This document shows, one piece after another, positions 54,265 to 63,597 of a stretch of 64,000 nucleotides of DNA. Origin of the DNA: Lachancea kluyveri NRRL Y-12651 (lineage: Eukaryota; Ascomycota; Saccharomycetes; Saccharomycetales; Saccharomycetaceae); contig CM000692.1 in NCBI GenBank assembly GCA_000149225.2, positions 1,321,276-1,385,275 on the forward strand, in the 5' to 3' direction. Both the position numbers and the translations under genes were made by a program. Position 1 is the first letter of the stretch. The number at the start of each line of letters is the position of its first letter. The notes under the pieces are model-generated. The model had not been told where the DNA came from, ran no database searches, and saw only the letters and a program-made list of their open reading frames with translations.

Positions 54265-54379
54265 TGTTTAAGTGTTTAAGTGTTTAAGCGTTTAAGTGTT
54301 TAAGTGTTTAATGTTTAATGTGTAAGTGTTTAATGTTTAATGTGTAAGTGTTTAATGTTTAATGTGTAAGTGTTTAATG
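54265..54379 (+). repeat. Compound minisatellite, TGTTTAAG units then 22-bp units
   Basis: Five units of TGTTTAAG (one with C in place of T) at 54265-54304, followed by three perfect copies of a 22-bp unit built from two TGTTTAA(T) parts and TGTGTAAG (54305-54370), and a final partial unit. Lies in the 3' flank of the dehydrogenase gene. The higher-order unit shows two rounds of expansion. Confidence 0.9.
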
Positions 54380-54635
54380 CATATTATCGAATGCTGTTTG
54401 TGCTACGACACCTGAAAAAGCTTGACTGGAAAAAAAATAAACTTGTAAAAGATTTTCTGCAAGTTTGTGAATGTAGACATGTTGTATGTATTTATAAAAT
54501 CCGGATGTCACAGGAAAGAAAAAACAAAGAAGGAAAAGAATAAAACAGAAAAAGAGTGTAATATGCATAGAGTTATAGGACGAAGGTCAGTTTGGCAAGC
54601 GTCACTTTTAAACTTCGAAATCAACTTTCAATACC

Positions 54636-56483
54636 CTATACGCAGACAGGATAGAACATCCTTGCAAAGTAGTTTGTCAGTCCTCTATCCAGCAAATTTC
54701 TGCGCCAGTGTTGCTGAAGCTCGATCGCTTGACAGTTTGTCTCGTCCTTTGTCTCTTCCTTCGCATTGTCCTCTGCATTGTCCTCTGCTCCATCGCCGTT
54801 TCCACTCTCAGTTTCACCACGCTCCGTGACAGCGACCCCGGTTTGTTCTTTCAAGTCTCGCCGTATCTTCAGCTCGCGGAAGAGTAACATCATCATCAGA
54901 GCACACACGAAACACAAACCTGCGAAAATCTGTGTGCGAAGATACGGGTTCTCCTGGTTTGTTTCGTCAATCAACAGCTGTGCTACAAGTTCGGACACCA
55001 GGAAAAACGGAGCTCCCCCTCCGTTGACATAGGACCACGAAGGAAAGAAATCCACCGCATCTACGTTGTCTGCGACAAGAACCGTGCTCATAACATTGGC
55101 AACGCCGATACTCAGACCCAGACAAATGGAAAAAAAGATTAGCTGGATGTACGTATGACTTGGTAGCCAAAAAGCTAGCAGCAAAATCATGTTCACGCAC
55201 GTAAGACACACGGCAGTATTTGTGCGTCCCAGTTTATCGCCCAGAAGGCCCATCAGCGGCCTTCCGACACTTTGTGTGCCGTTCAGGATTGCTGTCAAAG
55301 CAGATGCCTGATGGGCGGTCAGGCCTCTTGCGATCGCGTATGGCGCCAAGGTGAATATCATCAAGGTGTAGCCAAACAAGGCAAACGTGAACCACGCAGT
55401 CAGCAGGTTGACCGGAAGCATCTTGATGATGCGCAGTGCAAACATGCCGGAAAACTCCCGCTTCAGTGCCGCAGCCGATTTGATGCCTATTGGTGTCGCT
55501 GGAACCCGTTGCCGGATCACTGCAATTGCCACCAGACAGGTCACGGAACATGCAATTGCAAGGGTGCGTAGAGCCCACCGCGGATCGCCTGTGCGTTGGA
55601 TGATCTGGTTTACTGCCAACGAATACGTCACACCACCGGCACCAGTCCCAACCAGTGACAGCCCCACGGCAAACGATCTCTTGCGGAGGAACCAGCCGGG
55701 CAAGACGACTGTTGCAGGTGCAAATACAAACGCTATCCCCATCCCGCACAGTAAGCCTTGGGTCAGGTAGAGCTGCCACAGCTTCGCCGCGTAGGATGCC
55801 AGCATGTGACCTAGAAACAGAAACACGGTTCCCAGCAGCATTGGCACTTTGAAACCGAAAATCCTCGAAAACAGCAGTACAAACGGCGGTAGACCCTGAC
55901 CCAAAAAGACAGTCATCCCCGCTATCAGAGCGTAGTCCGTCTTGGTCGCACCTTCAAACACACCGTTGTTGAGGTAGTAGCCCAAAAAAACCCCAAAGGC
56001 GGAGTTTGAGCCCCAAGTAGAAAACATGATCAGCGTAACACATATGCAGCACACCCAGCCAAAGCCTCCGTCTGGCGGTATGTCCAGGTCTTTGTCAGTG
56101 GTTGTAGGGCTCCTGAAATCCACCTCTTCGTTTTCGGAATTTGACAGCTGGCTAGAGTCACATCTGTTTTTCTCACCGCTGATGGATTCCCACCGGTACT
56201 CGTCCGGGCAGATCCGTGCAGCGTCTCTGCTGTCCGAACCACCTTCTAAGTCTCTTGTTGTAATATTCTCACCAGAAGGCTTATGTGAACTACCACCACC
56301 TTTCGAACGCCAAGTGTCAGGGCCCTTTTTTGAAAAGTTGGAGACACCAAGGTGGTTCTCAACGGGACCAGAGGGTACTTCTGCTAGCGAAAGTGATGAT
56401 AATGAATTTCTCGAAAAATTGTTGTCGCCGTCAGTATTGTCCTCGCGTCCGAAACTCACCTGCGGGAAGGCTCCTTTTTGCAT
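54636..56483 (-). CDS. MFS permease, monocarboxylate-porter (Mch) family
   Basis: 615 residues. A long polar, serine-rich cytosolic N-terminus (about 1-135) is followed by the family entry motif DIPPDGGFGWVCC, then twelve helices in two groups. Examples are FSTWGSNSAFGVFLGYYL in TM1 and GLLCGMGIAFVFAPATVVLP in TM4, with WFLRKRSFAVGLSLVGTGAG after it. A central loop and a charged C-terminal tail complete the protein. Fungal Mch proteins resemble mammalian monocarboxylate transporters, but only some have a known substrate (riboflavin for Mch5). Beside a 2-hydroxyacid dehydrogenase, import or export of a hydroxy or oxo monocarboxylate is the natural inference. Convergent with the dehydrogenase gene; divergent from RidA with a 635-bp shared promoter. 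Confidence 0.88.
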   Translation of the reverse strand: MQKGAFPQVSFGREDNTDGDNNFSRNSLSSLSLAEVPSGPVENHLGVSNFSKKGPDTWRSKGGGSSHKPSGENITTRDLEGGSDSRDAARICPDEYRWESISGEKNRCDSSQLSNSENEEVDFRSPTTTDKDLDIPPDGGFGWVCCICVTLIMFSTWGSNSAFGVFLGYYLNNGVFEGATKTDYALIAGMTVFLGQGLPPFVLLFSRIFGFKVPMLLGTVFLFLGHMLASYAAKLWQLYLTQGLLCGMGIAFVFAPATVVLPGWFLRKRSFAVGLSLVGTGAGGVTYSLAVNQIIQRTGDPRWALRTLAIACSVTCLVAIAVIRQRVPATPIGIKSAAALKREFSGMFALRIIKMLPVNLLTAWFTFALFGYTLMIFTLAPYAIARGLTAHQASALTAILNGTQSVGRPLMGLLGDKLGRTNTAVCLTCVNMILLLAFWLPSHTYIQLIFFSICLGLSIGVANVMSTVLVADNVDAVDFFPSWSYVNGGGAPFFLVSELVAQLLIDETNQENPYLRTQIFAGLCFVCALMMMLLFRELKIRRDLKEQTGVAVTERGETESGNGDGAEDNAEDNAKEETKDETNCQAIELQQHWRRNLLDRGLTNYFARMFYPVCV

Positions 56484-57118
56484 CTTGTACTAATGCTGGT
56501 GTACAGGCCGCTCTCTGCTAGTATTGACTTATCCAACCCAGACAAGACGATGTGCAAAGCCAACCTGACAGCTTGCCCTTTTATTCGACAAGGACGTTCG
56601 TTTTCAAAGCAAAACAGTCTCAGCCAGTCATGAAATCTGGTTTCCACCTCGAGTAACGCGCTCACTAATTAGGCATTTCATACTTCCAGCTCGGCTACCT
56701 GGTGCTCGCAAGTCCGAAGCGTCACATCAACGGTGTTCCCAATCAGGAAACTCGAGCTTGAGGCCGCGCACCGCCAATGTTGCGGTTATATTTTTCTCCT
56801 CTCTTCGAGGGTTGTGGGCACGTGAATTCGCGATAAGCGATTGATTGCACACGGCGGCTATAGATAGGCATCCATTAGTCATGCGACATGCTACAAAAGG
56901 GGTAAGTTGACCTGCGCCGTGGCTGGTCCGAGGAATCAAAAAAGACTAAGCGGTAAACGATTCAATGGAAAACACCCTGGCTGCTAGACCTCTGAATCTC
57001 GGGAGTGGTATAAAAACCGCGTTGTTAGCGTCTCGCTACAGAGCAGAGAATACCCGCGTCTACACAACTGTGCTTAGGATAACACAACAAATAAACAGAA
57101 GCAGAATAAATCTCAACA
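56484..57118. other. Divergent promoter, Mch-like permease / RidA
   Basis: 635 bp, no gene seen. A TATAAAAA box near 57008 lies about 110 bp before the RidA ATG. Confidence 0.55.
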
Positions 57119-57514
57119 ATGGCAAGAAAAATTGAATGGAACCAGGTCGGCGTAACCTCAGGACATGCTCTGCTTTCACCCGGCTTCATCTGTTCGAAAG
57201 ACGAAGACATTTTATTCACCTCAGGCAACGTGGGCACGGACCCAAAGTCCGGAGAGGTGCCAGAAGATCTCAGAGCCCAGACCAAAAACGCCTTGGAAAA
57301 CTTGAAAACTACCTTGGAAGCGGGCGGATCAAGCCTGGACAATGTTTTGAAGGTGCTTCTGTTTGTGGCCGACGGGAGCTATGCTGCAACAGTCAACGAG
57401 GTTTACAAGGAATACTTTCCAGGCAGCCCGGCCAGAAGCTGCATTGTGGTGAGCTTCCCAGACCCAAAACTAAAGCTTGAATTAGAATGCATTGCTGCTG
57501 TTCCTAGTAGCTAG
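57119..57514 (+). CDS. RidA/YjgF family imine/enamine deaminase
   Basis: 131 residues, a complete single-domain RidA. These trimeric enzymes hydrolyse reactive enamine/imine intermediates released by PLP enzymes (for example 2-aminoacrylate) to the oxo acid and ammonia. The family pattern is visible: LFTSGNVGTDPKSGEV, then AQTKNALENLKTTLEAGGSS, DNVLKVLLFVAD, and PARSCIVV with Arg106 as the carboxylate-binding arginine, followed by LELECIAAV. Unlike Mmf1 there is no mitochondrial presequence, so a cytosolic Hmf1-like location is likely. S. cerevisiae Hmf1 and Mmf1 are housekeeping genes; here the copy is embedded with an aminotransferase and a ketimine-reductase homologue, suggesting a specialised job. 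A TATA box is upstream. Confidence 0.92.
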   Translation: MARKIEWNQVGVTSGHALLSPGFICSKDEDILFTSGNVGTDPKSGEVPEDLRAQTKNALENLKTTLEAGGSSLDNVLKVLLFVADGSYAATVNEVYKEYFPGSPARSCIVVSFPDPKLKLELECIAAVPSS

Positions 57515-58130
57515 GTCAGTTCTGCGAGTCCAAGCAGCCAGAACCCCGGGCAGGACCCAGCCAAGGGCTCGGGCGTTTGTAGGCGTATATAATTATAAAC
57601 ATCGTCCGCTACAGCAGTTGCATTGATTTCTGAAGCTAGCAGAGGGCCCATTCCGTCAGTGCTCTCTTGTCTGTGGATGGGCAACGGCCACAATTCCCAA
57701 ACCGCGCTTGGCCGGGTACTTACTGCAGAAGATGCAACAGCACTTGGTGGAGCCAGTGACAGGCTGTTGGGGATCGAGTGAAAGAACCAGAGCATGCTTT
57801 GTGAGCACTTGTAGCATGATACAATGGCACCTCCTCAAAGTCGTTCCCAGCCTTGATTTATCAGCGTACTCTTCATAGCTAGATAGCACGCCCCAAACGC
57901 TATTCTGCCTCTAACAACTTTTGACCTGTACCGGCGCGGCGCCTCATGTTCGCCTTACTCTATGGAGAATCACAGAGCTTCCGGCCTCTACGAGACATCC
58001 CGCTTCAGGGAACTCAGAATCTGGAAAAGCTTATCGGTAAAATTCTACACATTTTCAAAACAGGAAACAGAAAACGCATGCATTTATAAACGCCTGAAAA
58101 CCTTCAACAACACAACAATTTACTTTTGGT
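57515..58130. other. Intergenic, RidA to ketimine-reductase homologue
   Basis: 616 bp, no gene seen. It contains CGG-N2-CGG at 57932-57939 as a candidate regulator site. Confidence 0.5.
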
Positions 58131-59153
58131 ATGAGTTCAAGCCAGCAAAACATGTCTGTCCGCTTTTTGAACAATGCAGAAGTCAGAAAACACTTTCTAA
58201 AGCTGCAAAGCTCGGAGTTGGTTTCGCACATCGAAGCGCTAAAGCAGGGGTTGGTCAAGTACTCCAAAAACCCAGCAATTGTCCCGCCGAGAACACAGGT
58301 GGCCACGCCAAATGGCGCCACCGGCTTCCTGTTCATGCCCGTGGCAGACAACGACTACTGTGGCATCAAGAGTTTGGGCTGCAACCCGAGCTCAGGACTG
58401 GGCTTTGTGGGCTGCATCAATATCCTGAGCCCCGAGAGCGGTGCCTTGGAGGGGATGGTTGAGGCAAAGGAGCTAACAGGGATCCGTACTGCCCTATGCA
58501 CAAACATTGGGCTGCTTCAAAATATGGAAAAGCTCAAAGATACCGAGCTGTTGAAGGTGACGGTTTTCGGTGCCGGGTTGCAGGCCTTCTGGCACGTGTT
58601 TGTATGCGCAAAACTGTTTCACGAGAAACAAGTCAGCATCAACGTCATTTACAGAAACAACAAGCTCAACGACTCCCTGTTGACAGAATGGTGTCCCAAC
58701 GTGGTGGAAGTCAACCAGGTCAAGTCGGACGACAAAAACGTGGGGGAGCTGTGCTCTCACAGCAACGTCGTCTACGGCACCATTCCAAGCACGACGCCCG
58801 GCATATTGGCAGAGTATTTTGAAAAGCAGGTGCCAGGAGTGGACTTCACCTACGTCGGGCTAATTGGAAGCTACCAGCCTCAGATGCACGAGTGCGATGA
58901 CAGACTGGTTTCCCTATTCAAGACTCAAGACCGCAAGATCATCGTAGACTCCAAGGAACACGTCCTAGCCGAAGCTGGCGAGCTGATTGATAGCCATGTC
59001 GCCAAGACTCAGCTGGTCGAAATCGGCACTTTGGAGGAAAATCCCGAGTCTCTGGACGTGACGGTGGGATCAAGAAAGCTGATCTTGTCCAAGCTTGTTG
59101 GCCTGGCCATTATGGACATAGTGACGGCAAAGAGACTTCTAGAAGAGATCTAG
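58131..59153 (+). CDS. Ornithine cyclodeaminase / mu-crystallin family (ketimine reductase-like)
   Basis: 340 residues. The family includes ornithine and lysine cyclodeaminases, alanine dehydrogenases and ketimine reductases, all working through an imine and NAD(P)H. Visible features: RFLNNAEVRKHF at the start, GIKSLG with Lys80 at the catalytic-lysine position, TGIRTA (116-121), the dinucleotide-binding glycine loop VFGAGLQAFWH (GAG at 147-149) and VGLAIMDIVTAKRL near the C-terminus, characteristic of the family. The residue that separates cyclodeaminases from reductases cannot be assigned with confidence. S. cerevisiae has a distant homologue of unknown role (YGL159W). Following RidA in the same direction, it fits imine reduction or release. 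A second ATG at codon 8 (MSVRFLN) could be the real start. Confidence 0.9.
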   Translation: MSSSQQNMSVRFLNNAEVRKHFLKLQSSELVSHIEALKQGLVKYSKNPAIVPPRTQVATPNGATGFLFMPVADNDYCGIKSLGCNPSSGLGFVGCINILSPESGALEGMVEAKELTGIRTALCTNIGLLQNMEKLKDTELLKVTVFGAGLQAFWHVFVCAKLFHEKQVSINVIYRNNKLNDSLLTEWCPNVVEVNQVKSDDKNVGELCSHSNVVYGTIPSTTPGILAEYFEKQVPGVDFTYVGLIGSYQPQMHECDDRLVSLFKTQDRKIIVDSKEHVLAEAGELIDSHVAKTQLVEIGTLEENPESLDVTVGSRKLILSKLVGLAIMDIVTAKRLLEEI

Positions 59154-59959
59154 AGCCGGAGTCCACGTTCGGATGATGTTCTCTACGGTATTTAGTGAGT
59201 ATAGCCCAAGTACCATCAGTATTAAAATTCTAGTCAGAAAACAAAATAAAAAGTTGTGTTTAACCGCTACTGGTTTTGAGGTTGGTGAAGCCATTAACCG
59301 CCGAGTTACCGGGCTCGGAGGGTGTAAAGCATTTCAAGGGCATCTGCATATGTCCTCTGCGTATATCCCTAGCCGACCCTAAAGGGTGCAAGCCACAAGT
59401 CCTTTACAAAAACCATCCGTGTGTTATGAGCAACGCAGTTTGACTTCCGGCCCCCAGGCCCACAATTCTTCGAGATAGATACGCCCCAAAAAGACAGGAA
59501 GGAACTGCCGAGGCAAAAACCAAGGGAAAACAGCACGAACAAAACAACTGTAGGAGTTGACCTTCCGTTTTGAGTCGACAAGGAGGATGGAAGAGACCTG
59601 GTTCTGGGGGGTGGGGGGTACTTGGAAGCCACCTACCGGATTTGTAGGTATATATGTATCTGCGTTTCCTATCGGTGCAACTCTGCAAGAGAAACAGCCC
59701 TACGATAAGAGATGAAGGGCAACCACGCGTAAAGCGAAATGCTCTGTAAATGACAAGAGCGTGGTATCTATCCAGAACGCTGGGGCGCCTCTGCCACTAC
59801 CTCTGCACCAAAACCATACAAATAGCAGCGTTTCAGCCAAAGTGGAACATCCGGTCTCCTAAAAAGCTTCCAATCAGCAGTACGGACAAACAGATCTAGC
59901 AGATTTAACAACCCTTGAGAAACAAAACACACATACAAACAAAAAAAAAAAAAAAGAAA
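59154..59959. other. Intergenic upstream of the ketopantoate-reductase homologue
   Basis: 806 bp without a recognisable gene; candidate frames on the minus strand (59369-59688) have no family features. An A-run of 15 or so just precedes the next ATG. Confidence 0.5.
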
Positions 59960-60982
59960 ATGACTAAAGAGTACAAAGCTTTGCTGGTTGGTTCTGGCGG
60001 TGTCGGAACCATTGTTGGCTACGGGATCTCGTATGTCGGCAAGGCCAGTCTAGACATCGTTGTCAGAAGAGACTTTGAGAAGGTGAGGGATGCGGGATAT
60101 GAGATTGACTCCATTGACTACGGCCAGATCAAGAACTGGAAGCCAGACCACATCTTCCCAAACATCGAGGCCGCTGCTTCCTCGGGCGCCGGTTACGATT
60201 TCATCATCGTCTCCACCAAGAACTTGCCAGACGTGACAAAGCTGGAAGACCTGGTTGAACCTGTAGTCACACCAGAAAAGACCGTTATTGTGCTGATGCA
60301 AAACGGTTTCGACCTTGGAAGACCGTTCTTCTCCAAGTTCCCAAAGAACGTGGTAGTCTCCGGCGTGTCTCTCATCGGCTCCCGTAACTTCGGTGGTGTG
60401 GTTAAGCAAACGCAAAAAGACACCACTTACATCGGCTACTTCAAGAACCCAAATCTACCAGAAGACGTGCAAGAGGCCAAGACCAAGGAGTTCATCTCGA
60501 TCTACTCCAACGACAAAAACAACTGTACATACCATCCTGACTCCAAAGCAAGCAGATACGCGAAGCTAGTCTACAACGCCACCTTGAACTCCACCTGTGC
60601 GTTGACCGGCGTGGACACTGGTCGTTTGGAGTTTTCCGGCGGTATGGAAAAGGTAGCGGTTCCTGCCATGAGGGAAGTCATAGCCGTGGCCAAGGCTGAC
60701 GGTGTCGAGATACCCGCAGATGCTATCGACAAGGCCATCCACGGTGATGATGGAGACTACTTTACACCATCCATGGGTGTCGACGTGCAAAAGGGTAACC
60801 CTATCGAGCTGGAGGTGATCTTAGGTAACTTGCTGACTGTGGCTAGGGAACTGAAGGTGGAAACACCTACTTTGGACATTTTGTACGAACTATTGAAGGT
60901 GGTTCAATTCCGGTTGAAGGAAAAGCAGGGCTTGATCACCTTGCCGGAGGAGCGTCCTATTAACGACAAGCACTGGTCGTAG
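59960..60982 (+). CDS. Ketopantoate reductase (PanE/ApbA) family oxidoreductase
   Basis: 340 residues. Family enzymes reduce 2-oxo acids (classically 2-dehydropantoate to pantoate, for coenzyme A) with NADPH. The start at 59960 is the first ATG; the open frame upstream is only a lysine-rich run from the poly-A tract. A Rossmann domain opens with LLVGSGGVGTIVG (GSGGVG at 11-16), followed by YDFIIVSTKNL and VLMQNGFDLGRPF (the conserved NG). The C-terminal helical domain has SRYAKLVYNATLNSTCALTG, matching the family's K-x3-N block (typical 'KLxxNAxxNPxxAL'). It is somewhat shorter than Pan5 (379). Several fungi have extra, non-pantothenate members. Next to a 2-hydroxyacid dehydrogenase, it may run the reverse chemistry on the same or a related oxo acid. 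Codon bias suggests high expression. Confidence 0.9.
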   Translation: MTKEYKALLVGSGGVGTIVGYGISYVGKASLDIVVRRDFEKVRDAGYEIDSIDYGQIKNWKPDHIFPNIEAAASSGAGYDFIIVSTKNLPDVTKLEDLVEPVVTPEKTVIVLMQNGFDLGRPFFSKFPKNVVVSGVSLIGSRNFGGVVKQTQKDTTYIGYFKNPNLPEDVQEAKTKEFISIYSNDKNNCTYHPDSKASRYAKLVYNATLNSTCALTGVDTGRLEFSGGMEKVAVPAMREVIAVAKADGVEIPADAIDKAIHGDDGDYFTPSMGVDVQKGNPIELEVILGNLLTVARELKVETPTLDILYELLKVVQFRLKEKQGLITLPEERPINDKHWS

Positions 60983-62742
60983 TGCAACTTTTCGACACGA
61001 GTTTTGCAGCGGACATTTTGCAGCGGGTGTTGTGTGACAGGCATTCTGCAGCAAGCATTTTATAGTGGTAGGCGTATTTCTGAGAAACATAGCTGAGTAA
61101 ACAGTCAGCATTATGAACTGAAGAATAAAGAGCAAAAAGTAAGAAATAAAGAATAGAACATGAAATGTGTACAGATTTGATCGAATAGTACTAGCTTGGC
61201 GCGGCTCTCTTCAGAATCTGGGAATCGCACATCCAGGCTGAAAGAATCTCTGGACCACACCCACCAATTTCATAGCGTTTTGTTCTGCCAGCTGTTATCG
61301 GATTTGTGCACAGACGGCGGAGTTTCTAGAAAAGTCACAGAGCAGCGCTACGCGTTGCGGCAAACAAGTACACGCTTGCTGTGCCGTGTCTAATTCTGGT
61401 GGTTATCAGGAAACTAGAGTAGCATTTTTTAATAAACCCAAGGCCACTTCAGTAGTGTCAAAGAGTTTTGTTCTCTCCTGCTTCTTTTCGCGCCATGTAG
61501 TGGAGTAGTATAGCGCATCTATGTTATCGACAGTCGTATTTGCGTACCGAACACCACACAACACTATGCAACGCCGTGTAGCACAACATAACACCTGTTT
61601 TACGTTACTCTCTTCCCCTATCGGCCAGCCACCAGGCCAACTACAGAACCCAATGTTCACACACAGCGCGTGTTTCACAACTACACAGCGCAGCATGTTT
61701 CACATCTCCCAAAAGAACTCAAAGAGTGCAGCTTTTATTTGAGGCTTGCACAAAATCTTCACAAGACGGTCCTATAATTTACACGGGGCACATATATCGT
61801 CTTTAAAGTGACAGAAGCAGTAACGGGCTTCTATGCAAAAGAATACAGTTGCGTCTACATATGTAACATGTTGTAGAGTAGCTGAAAGACGTACGCCAAT
61901 GCGCCTTCGCTTAAGGCTGCCCATTAATAGTTGCGGCGAGGCACGGCACCTAGAAAAGCTGTCCACTACAGCGTTTTCTTTACATACTGGCGCGAACACC
62001 CATACAAAAATACATACGCCGCCTAGTTTTCCTCCTTTTGTCTTTGTTTATATTTTTCTTTTTCTTTTTCTTTTTTTCCCTCTTTCTTTTCGGTCTTAAA
62101 CTTTAGAAAGGCATCGGCAAGGATTCATTTGGAACTTACGGCGCTTACAGCCAAGACGTTTTCCTGTTCATGTTTTTCTTTTTCCGGTGGGATGAAAACG
62201 CAGTATAGTGTGCCTCTGCCTTTTCTAAGAGTAAGCTTGCTGACGAAGACACGCACACAAACACATACGTATACCAACATTGGGCCTGTAACGCTTACTG
62301 CGAGACAAGCCTTGTAAGGGGAAAGTAGTCCAATAAGATTCAACCTAAGCCAAAAAAATATACCGTGCTAGCCAAGGGAATTAGGTCCTAAGGGAGAGAG
62401 AGAGTGCGTGCCTGAATGTGTATGTTTCATTACGGTGATACCACCTGTCATCTTCTTCACACGGCTTAGATACGTTAACTCAGTACACAGAATGTTCTTT
62501 TTCTTTTTTTTGTTTCTCGTGCACGAGCCTCATATACGTATCGAGAAATGCGGCTGTACCTTGCTGCTGGCTCTTCTTCACTAACGTAGCAAACCCGCTG
62601 CATTCGTATTCTGACTTAAAATTTACCCTTTTTACGGTAAATCCATGCCATGCCAGGAAGAAAGATATAAGAGTGAACGTGCGCTGCAAGGTCCAGGAAC
62701 CTGAAGATTCAAAAAGAAGAGCTTTAATCAAATATCCTAGGA
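60983..62742. other. 1.8-kb gene-free stretch
   Basis: No gene recognised; frames of 65-96 codons on both strands lack family features. An imperfect repeat of TTTTGCAGCGG-like units lies at 61003-61060, and a C/T-rich run at 62040-62095. A TATAAGA-like element near 62666 may serve the downstream gene. Confidence 0.5.
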
Positions 62743-63597
62743 ATGTCCACCATCGCTGCTGCTACTACTACTACTACTACTGCCGATGCCAATACCACTC
62801 CTGTTATTGCTACCACTACATTTGCTGGCAAGAATAGACTAATCAAAAGCCCTGATGTCTGGTACTCAAACACCACTCTCTTGTATGTTCTACGTGTTGT
62901 GCAATTCATGCCAGTCATTACCGCATTGGGCCTGCTAGCATGCGTCACACAAGATACAGGCTATTTATATGGTGAGGTAAGCATTCATTTTGGGCTTGCT
63001 GCGTCTGCGATCTCGCTCTTGTACTTACTAGTTATCATCATGGTTCGGGTCCCAGCCAATATCAGTGCTGTAGTAGTGTTAGTGTTTGAAGTGGTCATGG
63101 CTATCATGTGGCTGACAGCCTTAATTGTGCTTGGCGTAGACACCGGCAGAGCGAACTGCAAGTGGGCTCACTACACTTACAGTAGTGAATACTTCTATTG
63201 GAGCTACGATTGGAGATCACCTTGTAGAGCAGGTCAAGCATCTATCGGGATGGCTGGGTTTGCCTTTGTTTTGTTTGCATGTTCATCAGTTGTATGTGGA
63301 TTGAACGTTATTTCGCCAATTAGAGCAGCTTTTGGAAGTACTTTGGAAGGTACAGATGCCACTGCACAACTGGTCAGAGGCTGTAACCTTGCCATCAGTA
63401 ACAAATCTGAAACTCAAACTGATATTGAAACTGGTGTCGATACTACTGTTGGTGGCGCCGCTGCCACTACCGGTGGTGAGCCAACAGCTGCTCCGGCTAG
63501 TACTGAATCTGCTGCTGTAGAACCTACTGCTGTAGAATCTGCTGCTGTAGAACCTGCTGCTGTAGAAACTGCCGTGCTTTCCGAAGCAAACAAATGA
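62743..63597 (+). CDS. Four-TM membrane protein, MARVEL-like, with low-complexity termini
   Basis: 284 residues. A threonine/alanine-rich N-terminus (about 1-25), partly encoded by an ACT/CTA triplet run at 62757-62780, precedes four hydrophobic segments at about 46-67, 77-101, 107-132 and 162-188. Between TM3 and TM4 lies an extracellular-like loop with paired cysteines (ANCKWAHYTYSSEYFYW and PCRAG). The C-terminus is hydrophilic and acidic, ending in several AVEPTAVES-type repeats. The topology suggests a MARVEL-domain or Nce102-like fungal membrane protein of the plasma membrane, but the match is by layout only. Triplet and pentapeptide repeats make length variation likely. The function is unknown and there is no clear link to the metabolic cluster. 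Confidence 0.7.
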   Translation: MSTIAAATTTTTTADANTTPVIATTTFAGKNRLIKSPDVWYSNTTLLYVLRVVQFMPVITALGLLACVTQDTGYLYGEVSIHFGLAASAISLLYLLVIIMVRVPANISAVVVLVFEVVMAIMWLTALIVLGVDTGRANCKWAHYTYSSEYFYWSYDWRSPCRAGQASIGMAGFAFVLFACSSVVCGLNVISPIRAAFGSTLEGTDATAQLVRGCNLAISNKSETQTDIETGVDTTVGGAAATTGGEPTAAPASTESAAVEPTAVESAAVEPAAVETAVLSEANK

